Assembly: GCA_903917735.1 (NCBI GenBank)
Contig: CAIXBR010000082.1
Coordinates: 1 to 40,849 of the forward strand
Direction: 5' to 3'
Origin: an uncultured Elusimicrobia bacterium
Lineage (GTDB): Bacteria > Elusimicrobiota > Elusimicrobia > Elusimicrobiales > UBA9959
Length of the DNA: 40,849 nt
The translations under genes were made by a program, and so were the position numbers. The number at the start of each line of letters is the position of its first letter. Position 1 is the first letter of the stretch. Below, in pieces: positions 6,568-17,657 of the stretch. The notes under the pieces are model-generated. The model ran no database searches and was not told the origin of the DNA. It saw nothing but the letters and a program-made list of their open reading frames with translations.

Positions 6568-7806
6568 ATGAAACCGATTTTAATGGTGTTTGTAAGCCTG
6601 CTGCTATCCGGCACGGCCTTTGTTCATGCCGAAAGCGGCCCTATTCTAGGCAAGATCAGGCCCCCCGCGTCCAAAGCCGTTCACTTTGCCCTTCGTTCCC
6701 TGGCGAACAATAAATTCGTCGGCCTAAGCGACGATGGGCACCTGCTCGCTTCCGGTAATATTCTTTCCGCGAACTATTTTTTTAAAATCATAGAAATGGG
6801 AGACGACACTATCGCATTGTGGTCAGAGGCGAACGGGAAATATGTCACGGCTGAAGACGAAAGGTATTCTTTAATAGTGAATCGCGATGTCGCCAAGAAT
6901 TGGGAGACGTTCCGCCTGGTCGATGCCGGAGATAATGCCGTTGCCCTGCTTTCCGAGAACACCGGGAAATACGTATGCGCCGAAGGCGCCGGCTCTGCCG
7001 CTCTTATCGCTAATCGGTCGGCCCTCGATAAATGGGAAAAATTCCGCTTGATGCCGGTGATAGATATGGCGGAGGTCATGACCGCCTTTGCCGTCAGGCA
7101 CAGCGACAGCGTAAAGGTGAGGACGAAAAACGAAAATGAGGGTTGTCAGCAGGTCGATGACGTCAAAGTCTTTGAACGCTGGGTAAAAGGCAAAGTCGGC
7201 AGGGAAATGGTAAAAGTTCAAGTTTCAGGCGACCATGTGCCGATTCTGGATTGGCATTTGTTCGCAGAAGATAAGACCGGCGTTCATGCGACTTTCCCCC
7301 TCTGCCAGTTATCAAACGCGTTTCCAGGGAATCCCTGCCCGTTCGCCATCTGGGAGCCGATGGTTGTAGAATCGCACCGGTACTTAACGCCCGACATGGG
7401 AACCGGCCCTTCTAACATCATGGATACTATCAAAGGCCCCGTCACCACCTACGAAGGCATATCCACCTCGCCGGACGTCAAGTGCGCCGGCAACTGCGCC
7501 CCGGAAACTATCGGCAATGAGGTCAATGAGATCGGATATTTAGGGTTCGATGGAAATATCGGAGACCGCTGGTATGTGAAGATCGCGAGCAATCTGAACG
7601 TGGATATCGGCTTTACCAAAGAGCATTTTACCTGGGACCTGGGCCCGGCGCCAAACGTCTACGACCCCGAATACGGGTGGATCAGGTACGAGCAAACGAA
7701 CAAGGGGTGCCAGTCGCCCCCGGGCGGCTACACTGGCCATATGTTCGGCTCGATACAAAAAGAGGACGTCGAGAACTGGAGCTTCCCTCCGTACGTGGAG
7801 TATTGA
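6568..7806 (+). CDS. secreted protein with a fascin-like beta-trefoil domain
   Basis: This 412-residue protein has a Sec signal (residues 1-21, cleavage near VHA-E). Residues about 36-165 form three repeated units of the actin-crosslinking/fascin-like beta-trefoil type. Examples are HFALRSLANNKFVGLSDDG, SEANGKYVTAEDE with WETFRLVDAG, and SENTGKYVCAEG with WEKFRL. In bacteria such domains usually bind carbohydrate or proteins. Residues 170-412 form a second domain that I do not recognise. It contains several Cys (CQQ, PLCQL, CPF, CAGNC, GCQSPPGG), two short Asp/Trp-rich stretches (ILDWHLFAEDKTG and TWDLGPAPN), and no obvious catalytic triad. AGGAG lies 7 bases before the ATG. A surface or extracellular binding protein is likely; the substrate is unknown. 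Confidence 0.85.
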   Translation: MKPILMVFVSLLLSGTAFVHAESGPILGKIRPPASKAVHFALRSLANNKFVGLSDDGHLLASGNILSANYFFKIIEMGDDTIALWSEANGKYVTAEDERYSLIVNRDVAKNWETFRLVDAGDNAVALLSENTGKYVCAEGAGSAALIANRSALDKWEKFRLMPVIDMAEVMTAFAVRHSDSVKVRTKNENEGCQQVDDVKVFERWVKGKVGREMVKVQVSGDHVPILDWHLFAEDKTGVHATFPLCQLSNAFPGNPCPFAIWEPMVVESHRYLTPDMGTGPSNIMDTIKGPVTTYEGISTSPDVKCAGNCAPETIGNEVNEIGYLGFDGNIGDRWYVKIASNLNVDIGFTKEHFTWDLGPAPNVYDPEYGWIRYEQTNKGCQSPPGGYTGHMFGSIQKEDVENWSFPPYVEY

Positions 7807-7824
7807 TAGGCTGGGGGCTTTTCG

Positions 7825-7846
7825 GCGGCCGTTATTGAACGGCCGC
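7825..7846. repeat. perfect hairpin between convergent genes
   Basis: GCGGCCGTT (7825-7833) and AACGGCCGC (7838-7846) form a perfect 9-bp stem with an ATTG loop. There is no T-run on either side, so it may be a weak or factor-assisted terminator for the convergent genes at 6568-7806 and 7911-8429. Confidence 0.5.
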
Positions 7847-7910
7847 AAAGGGGGATTGGAACCGCTATAGCCGGAGACAGGGCCGGATGGCCCTAAGACC
7901 GTCGCTTTCT

Positions 7911-8429
7911 TTATCTCCCTGTATCTTTTTTTTTCATTTTTTCCCGGTATTGCAACTGCGCCTGCTGCAGGATGCCGGCCCTGCCCTTCCCGGGGGAAGG
8001 CGCGTATACGCCGGCGGACGCCTGTATCCCGAAACTCTTTGCGGGCTGCAGCCTGGGGATGACCGTGCCTTCCGCTTCTTTTTTTCCGGCTTTTTTACGG
8101 GCCGCCGCTGTGGACTTCCTCGCTCCCGGTTTCTCCGCCTCCGGGGACATTCCCCCCCTAGAATACCCAAGGTTGGTTTTGGCGAACATTGCCAGTCCAC
8201 CGCCGCTGCTGGTTTCAGAGCGCGCAGCCGGGTTGTACCCGGGCGCGGTCCCTCCGCCGGAGGTGTTCTTGAACAGCTGCTGCGGCTCCGCGGCTGGCTG
8301 ATGAGACGCAGAGTTATTATCTGGTCCTATGTAATATTTTATTCCCGGTATCAACACTATGGTCGCAGCCACCACTACAATTATCAACCCGGTGCGCCCC
8401 TGTTTGCCCGTATAGTTTTTCTTTTGCAT
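7911..8429 (-). CDS. small single-pass membrane protein, unknown
   Basis: This 172-residue protein has a basic N-terminus (KKNYTGKQGR) followed by one transmembrane segment (about residues 14-30). The remainder is low-complexity, rich in Gly, Ser, Ala, Pro and Lys, and probably disordered. It includes a basic stretch ARKSTAAARKKAGKKEAEG and a short helical end rich in Gln, Lys and Arg. AGGA lies 9 bases upstream of the ATG. The topology suggests N-in with the long tail outside. No family is recognised; coding is supported by the membrane segment, the ribosome binding site and the lack of any competing frame. Confidence 0.6.
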   Translation of the reverse strand: MQKKNYTGKQGRTGLIIVVVAATIVLIPGIKYYIGPDNNSASHQPAAEPQQLFKNTSGGGTAPGYNPAARSETSSGGGLAMFAKTNLGYSRGGMSPEAEKPGARKSTAAARKKAGKKEAEGTVIPRLQPAKSFGIQASAGVYAPSPGKGRAGILQQAQLQYREKMKKKDTGR

Positions 8430-8537
8430 AAGTGGAATTCCTAGAGTAACAGAGCCTTAGCTCGATTATATCCATGATATAAAATAATGGCGCTTCCCGG
8501 AAATTTCAAAAGTCCGCCCCGCCTTGTTAAGCCCGTG

Positions 8538-8750
8538 TCAGACAAGCCCGGAGGTGCCGGACTTTCCCTCCCAGATAAGCTCGCCGTTAAGCGTGTAGAT
8601 ATTGGCGGTCGTTCCTACCGGCACACCGCTAGTAGTTACCTGCGGCCACTTACCGGGAGAGAAAGGGTTCGGATAGATCCACGCGCTGTCCAGATTTACT
8701 ACGGCAGACAGCGGAGCCACCATCACCGGCTGTCTATTGTGATCCGAATC
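8538..8750 (-). pseudogene. fragment of a C-terminal FlgD-like/secretion-sorting domain
   Basis: The minus-strand frame contains DSAWIYPNPFSPGKWPQV and ANIYTLNGELIWEGKSG, which are hallmarks of the FlgD-like or type IX-type C-terminal domain (YPNPF near the start, IYTL-GEL in the middle). It stops at 8538 before the usual ending strand, and upstream the frame runs into the 3' end of marC without a start or ribosome binding site. It is therefore a remnant of a larger secreted protein whose N-terminal part is missing. A GTG at 8726 could start a 62-residue product, but I doubt it is made. Confidence 0.6.
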
Positions 8751-8758
8751 GGGGGGGG

Positions 8759-9358
8759 TCAGCCCAGCAGGAATTTTTTCAGGCCGGTCATGATCATCTG
8801 CACCGAGATGGTGACCAGTATCATGCCCATCAGTTTTTCCATGGCTAGCAGCCCGCGAGCCCCAAGCAGGCGGGACAGCCAGCCGGAGAGCCCGGCCAGT
8901 ATGACGGCGTTTATAAGCCAGGAAACGCCCACCACTCCGAACCAGAGGCCAAGATGGCCGGGGCTTTGCAGCGAGAACAGCAGCACCGTGGTAAGCGTGG
9001 ACGGGCCGGCTATCAGTGGTATGGCCAGCGGCACTATAAAAGGCTCCCCCTCCGGGCCCTCGGCGAAGGTGGAGTGGTGCGTAGGGAATATCATCTGCAG
9101 CGCTATCAGGAACAGCACTATGCCGCCTGCCACCGACATAGCTGTGAGGTCCAGGGCCAGGGCTGCCACGAAATACTTGCCGAACAGCAGGAAGAAAACC
9201 ATTATCGCGAGCGCTATGAAAAGTTCGCGCACGATCACGGCGCGGCGGCGCTCTTCTCTGACGCCTTTCAGCGCGGACATGAACATCGGGATGTTGCCGA
9301 GCGGGTCCATTACCAGCGTGAGGGTGAAGACGGTAGAGATGAAAAGGGTGAGGTTCAT
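8759..9358 (-). CDS. marC: MarC-family integral membrane protein
   Basis: This 199-residue, six-helix membrane protein matches the MarC/UPF0056 family. It starts MNLTLFISTVFTLTLVMDPL and keeps the family's MDPLGNIPMF motif in helix 1. PLAIPLIAGPSTLTTVLL lies in the middle and SVQMIMTGLKKFL at the end. The family is found in the inner membrane; its transport substrate is not established, and the old link to multiple antibiotic resistance was not upheld. It lies 66 bp downstream of gyrA on the same strand and may be read with it. Family assignment is firm; function is open. Confidence 0.9.
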   Translation of the reverse strand: MNLTLFISTVFTLTLVMDPLGNIPMFMSALKGVREERRRAVIVRELFIALAIMVFFLLFGKYFVAALALDLTAMSVAGGIVLFLIALQMIFPTHHSTFAEGPEGEPFIVPLAIPLIAGPSTLTTVLLFSLQSPGHLGLWFGVVGVSWLINAVILAGLSGWLSRLLGARGLLAMEKLMGMILVTISVQMIMTGLKKFLLG

Positions 9359-9424
9359 CGTGTTATCCTAATGAAAGGCGGCCGGGGAGAGCTTTCTCCT
9401 CCGGCCGCCGTTCCTATCGCACTT

Positions 9425-11935
9425 TTACTTCTTCTCAGCGGCTGGAGGAGGCGCTGCCTCCGCGCCGTCGTCTATTACGGGCTCCACGGAGGCTATCTTG
9501 TCGCCTTCCTCCATGCGCACCAGGCGGACGCCCTGGGTGTTGCGGCTGATAACGCGCAGGGTCTTGCAGGGCATGCGGATGATCTTGCCCTTCTCGGTCA
9601 TCACCATCAGGTCGTCTTTATTCTCTACCAGGTAAACGCCCACCACCGCGCCGTTGCGGTCGGTGGCTTTTATCGTGATAACACCTGAGCCGCCGCGGCC
9701 CTGGTGGCGGTATTCGTCCAGGTCGGTGCGCTTGCCGTAGCCGTTCTCGCAGACCGTAAGCAGGGTCTTCTTGGTCTTGGGTTCGGCCACTTCCATGCCT
9801 ATTACCGTGTCGGCCTTGTCCAGGCGTATGCCGCGCACGCCCATGGCCCCGCGGCCCATGGAGCGCACGTCGGACTCGCTGAAGCGTATAGACATGCCTT
9901 CCCTGGTGCCTATGATGATCTCGTGCTTGCCGTCGGTATGGGCGACTGAGGTCAGGATGTCGCCGTCCTCCAGGCCGATGGCGTTGATGCCGGAGCGCCG
10001 GATATTGGCGAAATCTCCTATCGGGGTTTTCTTGATGTTGCCCTTACGGGTGCACATCACGATAAAGGCTTCCTTGCCCTTGGCTTCGGCAAAGGACTCG
10101 ATTGCTAGGATAGAAGTGACGGTCTCGTCCTTCACCTGCAACAGGTTCACTATGGCCTTGCCGCGCGAGGTGCGGTTGCCTTCGGGGATCTCGTATCCCT
10201 TAAGGGCGTACACCTTACCGCGGGTGGTGAACATTAGTATGGTGGCGTGGCTGGAAGTGACAAAAAGCTTCTCGATGAAATCCTCTTCTTTCACATCGGA
10301 GCCGATAATGCCCTTGCCGCCGCGGCCCTGCACCTTGTAGGTGTCGGCGGCGATGCGCTTGATGTAGCCGCCGTGGGACATGGTGATGATCACGTCTTCC
10401 TCGGGGATAAGATCTTCGATGTCGAGTTCGGCGGCCTCGCCGGTGATCTCGGTCTGGCGCTTGTCGCCGTACTTCGCCTTCATCTCCTTGAGCTCGTCCA
10501 CTATTATCTGGAGGACGCGCTTGGGGTCGGCAAGGATGGCGCGCAGTTCGGCCACAAGCTTCATCAGCGCGCGGTGCTCTTCCTCTATGGCGCCGACTTC
10601 AAGACGGGTAAGCTGGTGCAGGCGCATGTCGAGGATGGCCTGGGACTGGATGTCGGACAGCGCGAACTTCGCCATCAACTTCATCTTGGCTTCGAGCGCG
10701 TCCTTGGATTTCTTTATTATCTCTACAACGGCGTCGATGTTCTGCAGGGCTATCAGGTAGCCTTCCAGGATGTGGGCGCGGGCCAGGGCTTTTTTAAGGT
10801 CGTACTTGGTGCGGTTCACCACCATCAGGCGGCGGTGGCGCACGTACTGCAGCATCACTTCTTTGATCGGCAGCACGCGGGGGCGGCCGTCCACGATGGC
10901 CAGCATGATCACGCCGAAGGACGCTTCCATCTGCGTGTGCTTGTACAGCTGGTTCAGCACCACCTGGGCGTTGCCGTCGCGCTTTATCTCTATTACTATG
11001 CGCATACCCCGGCGGTCGGACTCGTCGCGGAGGTCGGAGATGTCGGTGATCTTCTTTTCCTTCACCAGGAAGGCGATGTTCTCTATCAGGGTGGACTTGT
11101 TCACCTGGTAGGGGATCTCGGTAACCACAATGCACTCGCGGTTGCCCTTCATCTCCTCTATCTCGGCGCGGGCCTGCGTACTTATGGAACCGCGGCCGGT
11201 CTCGAAGTAATCCTTAATGCCCTTGCGGCCGCGGATAATGCCGCCGGTCGGGAAGTCGGGACCCTTTATAAGCTTCATCAGCTCTTTGGTCTCGATATTG
11301 GGGTTGTCTATTACGGCTATGGTAGCGTCGCAGACCTCGGCCAGGTTATGGGTGGGAATATTGGTAGCCATACCCACGGCGATGCCGGAGGAGCCGTTAA
11401 CGAGGAGATTGGGAAGCTTGCCCGGCAGTACCGAAGGCTCGGTCATCGAACCGTCGTAGTTGGGGACGAATTTCACCGTTTCTTTTTCGATATCGGCAAG
11501 CAACTCGCCGGCTATGCCGGAAAGGCGGGCCTCGGTGTAACGCATGGCGGCCGCGGGGTCGCCGTCCACCGAGCCGAAGTTGCCCTGACCGTCCACCAGC
11601 ATGTAGCGCAGGGAGAACGGCTGGGCCATGCGGACCAGCGTGTCGTAGATGGAGGCGTCGCCGTGCGGGTGATATTTACCCATCACGTCACCGACGATGC
11701 GGGCGGATTTCTTGAAGGGCTTGTTGTGCTGCAGGCCCATATCGTCCATGGTGTACATTACGCGGCGGTGCACCGGTTTCAGGCCGTCGCGCACGTCGGG
11801 CAGGGCGCGGCCGACTATAACGCTCATGGAGTAGTCGATATAGGAGGACTTCATCTCCTCGCTGATGTCGCGGTCAACGATGTTGACGAACATGTTTTCC
11901 GTCTGCTTTGGTGTAAGGTCTTTGTGTTCTGCCAT
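9425..11935 (-). CDS. gyrA: DNA gyrase subunit A
   Basis: With GyrB this forms the A2B2 enzyme that introduces negative supercoils using ATP. At 836 residues it has normal length. The N-terminal breakage-reunion domain shows [20 protein letters not shown] and the active-site Tyr133 in [11 protein letters not shown]. The C-terminal beta-pinwheel carries the GyrA box QGRGGKG, needed for DNA wrapping, plus a later relative QGRGGSG. The quinolone-pocket residue equivalent to E. coli Ser83 is Ala94, with Asp98 equal to Asp87. The last residues are an acidic, Ala/Pro-rich tail. GGAG lies 10 bases before the ATG, and only 19 bp separate it from gyrB, so the two are co-transcribed. Confidence 0.98.
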   Translation of the reverse strand: MAEHKDLTPKQTENMFVNIVDRDISEEMKSSYIDYSMSVIVGRALPDVRDGLKPVHRRVMYTMDDMGLQHNKPFKKSARIVGDVMGKYHPHGDASIYDTLVRMAQPFSLRYMLVDGQGNFGSVDGDPAAAMRYTEARLSGIAGELLADIEKETVKFVPNYDGSMTEPSVLPGKLPNLLVNGSSGIAVGMATNIPTHNLAEVCDATIAVIDNPNIETKELMKLIKGPDFPTGGIIRGRKGIKDYFETGRGSISTQARAEIEEMKGNRECIVVTEIPYQVNKSTLIENIAFLVKEKKITDISDLRDESDRRGMRIVIEIKRDGNAQVVLNQLYKHTQMEASFGVIMLAIVDGRPRVLPIKEVMLQYVRHRRLMVVNRTKYDLKKALARAHILEGYLIALQNIDAVVEIIKKSKDALEAKMKLMAKFALSDIQSQAILDMRLHQLTRLEVGAIEEEHRALMKLVAELRAILADPKRVLQIIVDELKEMKAKYGDKRQTEITGEAAELDIEDLIPEEDVIITMSHGGYIKRIAADTYKVQGRGGKGIIGSDVKEEDFIEKLFVTSSHATILMFTTRGKVYALKGYEIPEGNRTSRGKAIVNLLQVKDETVTSILAIESFAEAKGKEAFIVMCTRKGNIKKTPIGDFANIRRSGINAIGLEDGDILTSVAHTDGKHEIIIGTREGMSIRFSESDVRSMGRGAMGVRGIRLDKADTVIGMEVAEPKTKKTLLTVCENGYGKRTDLDEYRHQGRGGSGVITIKATDRNGAVVGVYLVENKDDLMVMTEKGKIIRMPCKTLRVISRNTQGVRLVRMEEGDKIASVEPVIDDGAEAAPPPAAEKK

Positions 11936-11954
11936 TTTATCTGTGCTCCGTTAA

Positions 11955-14432
<2,478 letters not shown>

Positions 14433-14462
14433 CTAACTCCTGTAAGTTTTAAGATAAGAAAT

Positions 14463-14768
14463 TCAAATACTGTTCGCCGTCTTGATGGCTTTTATCCACG
14501 GGCTTTTAAAATATTTATTAAGTCCCTTAACCAGCACCGAACTGCGAAGGGCCAATTCGTTGGCGGCGGCAGCGGAGGTAGGCTTTACAAGAACGAAATG
14601 CCTGTCCACACCCAGCAGCACGCAGTGCTCTCCCAGCCGGCCCATCTCTTTCTTCCATACCGCGTCCAGCACCGCCAACTTGTCCAGTCCCACCCCGCCC
14701 ATAAATTTCCAGGAGGAGCAGACTTCGTTCACTTTGGTCCAGTTGGCCTTTCTTTTCTCTAAGAACAT
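14463..14768 (-). CDS. dciA: DciA/DUF721-family protein
   Basis: This 101-residue protein lies between dnaN and gyrB, the usual position of DUF721 genes. The pattern LAVLDAVWKKEMGRLGEH, a hydrophobic strand (FVLVKPTS) and then NELALRSSVLVKGLNKYF fits the KH-like fold of DciA, the helicase operator that loads DnaB in bacteria without DnaC or DnaI. The ATG begins one base after the dnaN stop (TGATATG), so translation is probably coupled to dnaN. The identification rests on position and pattern; sequence conservation in this family is low. Confidence 0.75.
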   Translation of the reverse strand: MFLEKRKANWTKVNEVCSSWKFMGGVGLDKLAVLDAVWKKEMGRLGEHCVLLGVDRHFVLVKPTSAAAANELALRSSVLVKGLNKYFKSPWIKAIKTANSI

Positions 14769-14769
14769 A

Positions 14770-15885
14770 TCACTGGGTGCGCAGCGGCATTACTATATAG
14801 ATTAGGTCCTCGCGGCCCTTCAGCCTGAGCAGGGCGGGGGTGGCGGGAGAGGTGAACTCTGCGGTCAGCTCACTGTTGCCGGCCGCCTTGAGTATATCCA
14901 TTACGAACTTCGGGTTGAAACTTATCTGGAATTCCTTGCCTTTGTAATCTATCTCCAGTTCGTCCTCGAAATCCATGCTCTGGGAGGCTGAGTTCACTAC
15001 CAGCGCCCCGCTCTTAAAAGTGTACTTTACGGCCCCGGAGCGCTCGTTGGAGCAGATAGCCGCCCTCTTGGTGACCGCCATCAGTTTTTCTGCTTTCAGA
15101 TCTATCTCCATCTCATGGCTCTTCGGAATTATCTGCTCATAGGCCGGGAAGTTCCCCTCCACCAGGCGGGAGATAAAGACCGTCTTCCCTATTTTGAAGC
15201 CTATCTGGTTGGAAGACAGGCCTACGGTAACTTCCTCGGTATCCTTAACCCCTGAGCCTTTAATGAAGCGGGCCAGTTCCCCGAGTATTTTGGAGGGGAC
15301 AATAACTTTGAAGTCTTTCTTCGCCTTTATCTTCTTGGAGGAAGCCACCGCCAGGCGGCGGCCGTCCGTGGCTACCAGGGAGAAGAGTTCCTTCTCATAC
15401 TTCCAGAGCAGGCCGTTGAGAAAATGCCTGTCGTCCTCCGTGGAAGCGGAGAAGATAGTGCTGTTTATCATCTCGGCCATCAGTTTAGCCGGCATCTTGA
15501 AGGAGTTACTCTCATCAAGGTCCGGGATGACGGGGTAGTCGTTCTTGGGAGTCCCCCCCAGTTTAAAGCGGGATTTGCCGCTCAATATGGAAATACGGCT
15601 ATTTTCGTCCACGGAGATGTTAACGTCAGAATCCTCGCCTAGATTCTGTACTATCTCCATGAATTTCTTTATGGGAACGGTAATGCTGCCTTCGCCTTTT
15701 ATTTCCACAGGGATATGGTGCTTTATGGCCATCTCCAGGTCGGTGAAGACGACCTTGAGACCTTTATCTTCGGTCTCCATCAGAAAGTTCTGTAATATAG
15801 GAATAGTGCCGGTCTTAGATGAAACACCTGCCTGTATGGTCTGTATCCCTTTGATCAAGGTTTCCCTATTACTGTTTATTTTCAT
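14770..15885 (-). CDS. dnaN: DNA polymerase III beta subunit (sliding clamp)
   Basis: This protein forms the ring-shaped dimer that tethers replicative polymerase to DNA and serves as the docking site for many partners. About 371 residues fold into three clamp domains. Typical motifs are LPILQN-like GTIPILQNFLMETED, FKLGGTPKNDYPVIPD, LWKYEKELFSLVATDGRRLA and the terminal LIYIVMPLRTQ. Three ATG codons stand in a row at 15891, 15888 and 15885. The GAGGA ribosome binding site is 2 bases from the first and 8 from the third, so I chose the third. It is followed directly by the DUF721 gene and preceded by a 129-bp gap with DnaA-box-like sites. Confidence 0.97.
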   Translation of the reverse strand: MKINSNRETLIKGIQTIQAGVSSKTGTIPILQNFLMETEDKGLKVVFTDLEMAIKHHIPVEIKGEGSITVPIKKFMEIVQNLGEDSDVNISVDENSRISILSGKSRFKLGGTPKNDYPVIPDLDESNSFKMPAKLMAEMINSTIFSASTEDDRHFLNGLLWKYEKELFSLVATDGRRLAVASSKKIKAKKDFKVIVPSKILGELARFIKGSGVKDTEEVTVGLSSNQIGFKIGKTVFISRLVEGNFPAYEQIIPKSHEMEIDLKAEKLMAVTKRAAICSNERSGAVKYTFKSGALVVNSASQSMDFEDELEIDYKGKEFQISFNPKFVMDILKAAGNSELTAEFTSPATPALLRLKGREDLIYIVMPLRTQ

Positions 15886-15891
15886 CATCAT

Positions 15892-16020
15892 AGTCCTCTA
15901 TAAGAGTAGGTGTTGATAGTGTCAAAGCGGTTAACTTCATTGGAGAAAGTTATCAACACCCTATCCGATTTTACTGACAGTCCTGACAAAAAACAGACTT
16001 CCTATCTTTCTATCAACCGG
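15892..16020. promoter_or_regulatory. dnaA-dnaN intergenic region with DnaA-box-like inverted repeat
   Basis: GGTGTTGATA (15909-15918) and TATCAACACC (15951-15960) are perfect inverted repeats 32 bp apart. The second contains TTATCAACA (15950-15958), one base from the consensus box TTATCCACA. Further near matches, CTATCAACC and TTATTAACA, follow before the dnaA stop. In Bacillus the corresponding gap is part of the origin, so this may be a second DnaA-binding site and/or the dnaN control region. Confidence 0.55.
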
Positions 16021-17391
16021 CTAACCCTGGTTATTAACAGTCTTTATTTTGGTAATTATCTGGTTCAGGGTCTCGTTGAAATAGGGATCGGTCTGCACCA
16101 TCTGGCTTATTTTGTTCTTGGCGTAGATCACGGTGGCGTGGTCGCGCCCGAAAGCGTCGCCTATATCGTTCAGGGACAGGTCCGTAAGCTCGCCAGCCAG
16201 GTACATCGCCACCTGCCTAGGGAAGGCTATGTTCTCGCTGCGCTTCTTGGAGTTGAAGTCCTTCATCTCTATGCTGTACTTGTCGGCGACCACGTTCTTT
16301 ATGAGTTCTATGGCTACTTTCTTGTCTTCGTGCTCGGGGTCGCTGATGTGGTCCTTGATTATCTCTTTGACGGCGTCTATGGAGGGCTGTATGCGCATGT
16401 TGGTGCAGAAATTGCCCACGGTGATGAGGCAGCCTTCCAGTTCGCGGATGTTCTTTTTGACGTTCTCGGCTATGAAGGTTATAACGTCATCGGGTATCTC
16501 ATATTTGTGCTGGTCCCGCTTCTGGCGCAGGATGGCCACGCGGGTCTCGAAATCCGGGATCTTTATGTCGGCCACCACTCCCGACAGGAAGCGTGAAATA
16601 AGGCGCTGCCCCAGGGCCAGTTCGCGGGGAGGGCGGTCGGAGGTCACCACTATCTGCTTTTTGGATTCGAACAGGGAATTGAAGGTATAGAAAAATTCTT
16701 CTTCGCTGCGGTCCTTGTCCACCAGGAACTGGATGTCGTCCAGCAGGAGGCAGTCGAGCTTGCGGTACTTGTTGCGGAACTGCTCGGCGCCTTCGGCCTT
16801 GCCGCGCACCGCGTCGATGTATTCGTTCACGAAGTTCTCGCTGGCGGTGTAAATGATCCGGGCCGAGGGATTGTTCTTGAAGATGCCGTGCGCTATGGCG
16901 TGCAGCAGGTGTGTTTTTCCCAGGCCGGGCGCGCTGTATATAAAGAAAGGGTTGTTCTGGCCGGGGGTCTTCGCAACGCTTTCCGCAGAGGCGAAAGCGA
17001 AACGATTGGAGGCGCCCATAATAAAACTTTCAAAAGTGTAGTTGGGGTTGAATGAAAGATAATTCGCCGGCAGGGCCGCGGAAGACGAGGGGGCTTCCTG
17101 CTGCGGCAAAGGCATGGGCACAGGCTCCGAAGGAGCCAGCGACATGGAATAATTTAATTTCAGCTCTTTACCAGTGAGGGAGGCCAGCAGCGAAGTTATT
17201 TTCTCCTCGTAGCGCTGCTTTACCGTGTTGTATATTATCGAATCCGGCACTTCTATCTTCAGCGTGTCGCCTTCCACAAAAAGCGGCTTTATGGGGCGTA
17301 TCCACAGGTCTATAGCCTCAGCCCCTATCTCCGGGGTGAGCTTATTTACCATTTCCTGCCAGATTTCTTTGATATCGGCTAAGTTATCCAC
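16021..17391 (-). CDS. dnaA: chromosomal replication initiator DnaA
   Basis: This 456-residue AAA+ protein binds DnaA boxes and opens the origin. Domain I begins with IKEIWQEMVNKLTPEIGAEA, and a short Pro/Ser linker is visible around residues 90-105. Domain III shows YTFESFIMGASNRFA, Walker A (APGLGKTHLLHAI) and Walker B (LLLDDIQFL). Domain IV ends with the DNA-binding signature FGRDHATVIYAKNKI. The start is a GTG that lies inside a perfect DnaA box, with no ribosome binding site upstream; the next ATG would cut domain I helix 1, so GTG is preferred. Autoregulation by DnaA binding over the start is therefore likely. Length and domain order are normal. Confidence 0.98.
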   Translation of the reverse strand: MDNLADIKEIWQEMVNKLTPEIGAEAIDLWIRPIKPLFVEGDTLKIEVPDSIIYNTVKQRYEEKITSLLASLTGKELKLNYSMSLAPSEPVPMPLPQQEAPSSSAALPANYLSFNPNYTFESFIMGASNRFAFASAESVAKTPGQNNPFFIYSAPGLGKTHLLHAIAHGIFKNNPSARIIYTASENFVNEYIDAVRGKAEGAEQFRNKYRKLDCLLLDDIQFLVDKDRSEEEFFYTFNSLFESKKQIVVTSDRPPRELALGQRLISRFLSGVVADIKIPDFETRVAILRQKRDQHKYEIPDDVITFIAENVKKNIRELEGCLITVGNFCTNMRIQPSIDAVKEIIKDHISDPEHEDKKVAIELIKNVVADKYSIEMKDFNSKKRSENIAFPRQVAMYLAGELTDLSLNDIGDAFGRDHATVIYAKNKISQMVQTDPYFNETLNQIITKIKTVNNQG

Positions 17392-17403
17392 AAGTTATCC
17401 ACA
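17384..17403 (+). promoter_or_regulatory. two perfect DnaA boxes in tandem
   Basis: TTATCCACA occurs at 17384-17392 and again at 17395-17403, in the same orientation and 11 bp apart, about one helical turn. The first overlaps the dnaA start codon. A TGTTGATA half-match follows at 17406-17413. Confidence 0.9.
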
Positions 17404-17600
17404 ACTGTTGATAGAATCTTTTAGTAGTCTAAAAGTGCTTATTTTTTAACTATTATTTGTGTTAATAACTTTTTCCACGCTTATATAAACACTCATTTTA
17501 TAAGGGAAAAAGGTTGCAAAAAAATGAACAAAACGGCCTTTTTGAGCTTTTCTAATAGGATATCTATATATTATATATTTGAAAGGGATGAGTCAACAGC
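17384..17600. other. candidate chromosomal origin of replication (oriC)
   Basis: The segment upstream of dnaA is strikingly AT-rich against a GC-rich background. It holds two perfect DnaA boxes at one end and a TA-rich tract at about 17558-17583 (GATATCTATATATTATATAT) that could be the unwinding element. A perfect inverted repeat, CTTTTAG (17418-17424) and CTAAAAG (17429-17435), lies between. The leftward genes dnaA to marC all run away from it, as expected for co-directional replication. Confidence 0.8.
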
Positions 17601-17629
17601 AAAAAAGCCCCATATTATGGAGCTTTTTT
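17601..17629. terminator. bidirectional terminator between tldD and oriC
   Basis: AAAAAAGC (17601-17608) pairs with GCTTTTTT (17622-17629) and CC with GG around an ATATTAT loop, with one C-A mismatch. Read on the minus strand it ends the tldE-tldD transcript before it enters the origin. Confidence 0.8.
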
Positions 17630-17657
17630 GTCAGACGCGTACTAAGAAACAACTTTA

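Noticed and set aside
8487..9371. 294-residue plus-strand frame across marC
   Set aside because: Antisense to a clear six-helix membrane protein; Ser/Arg/Pro-rich composition typical of shadows.
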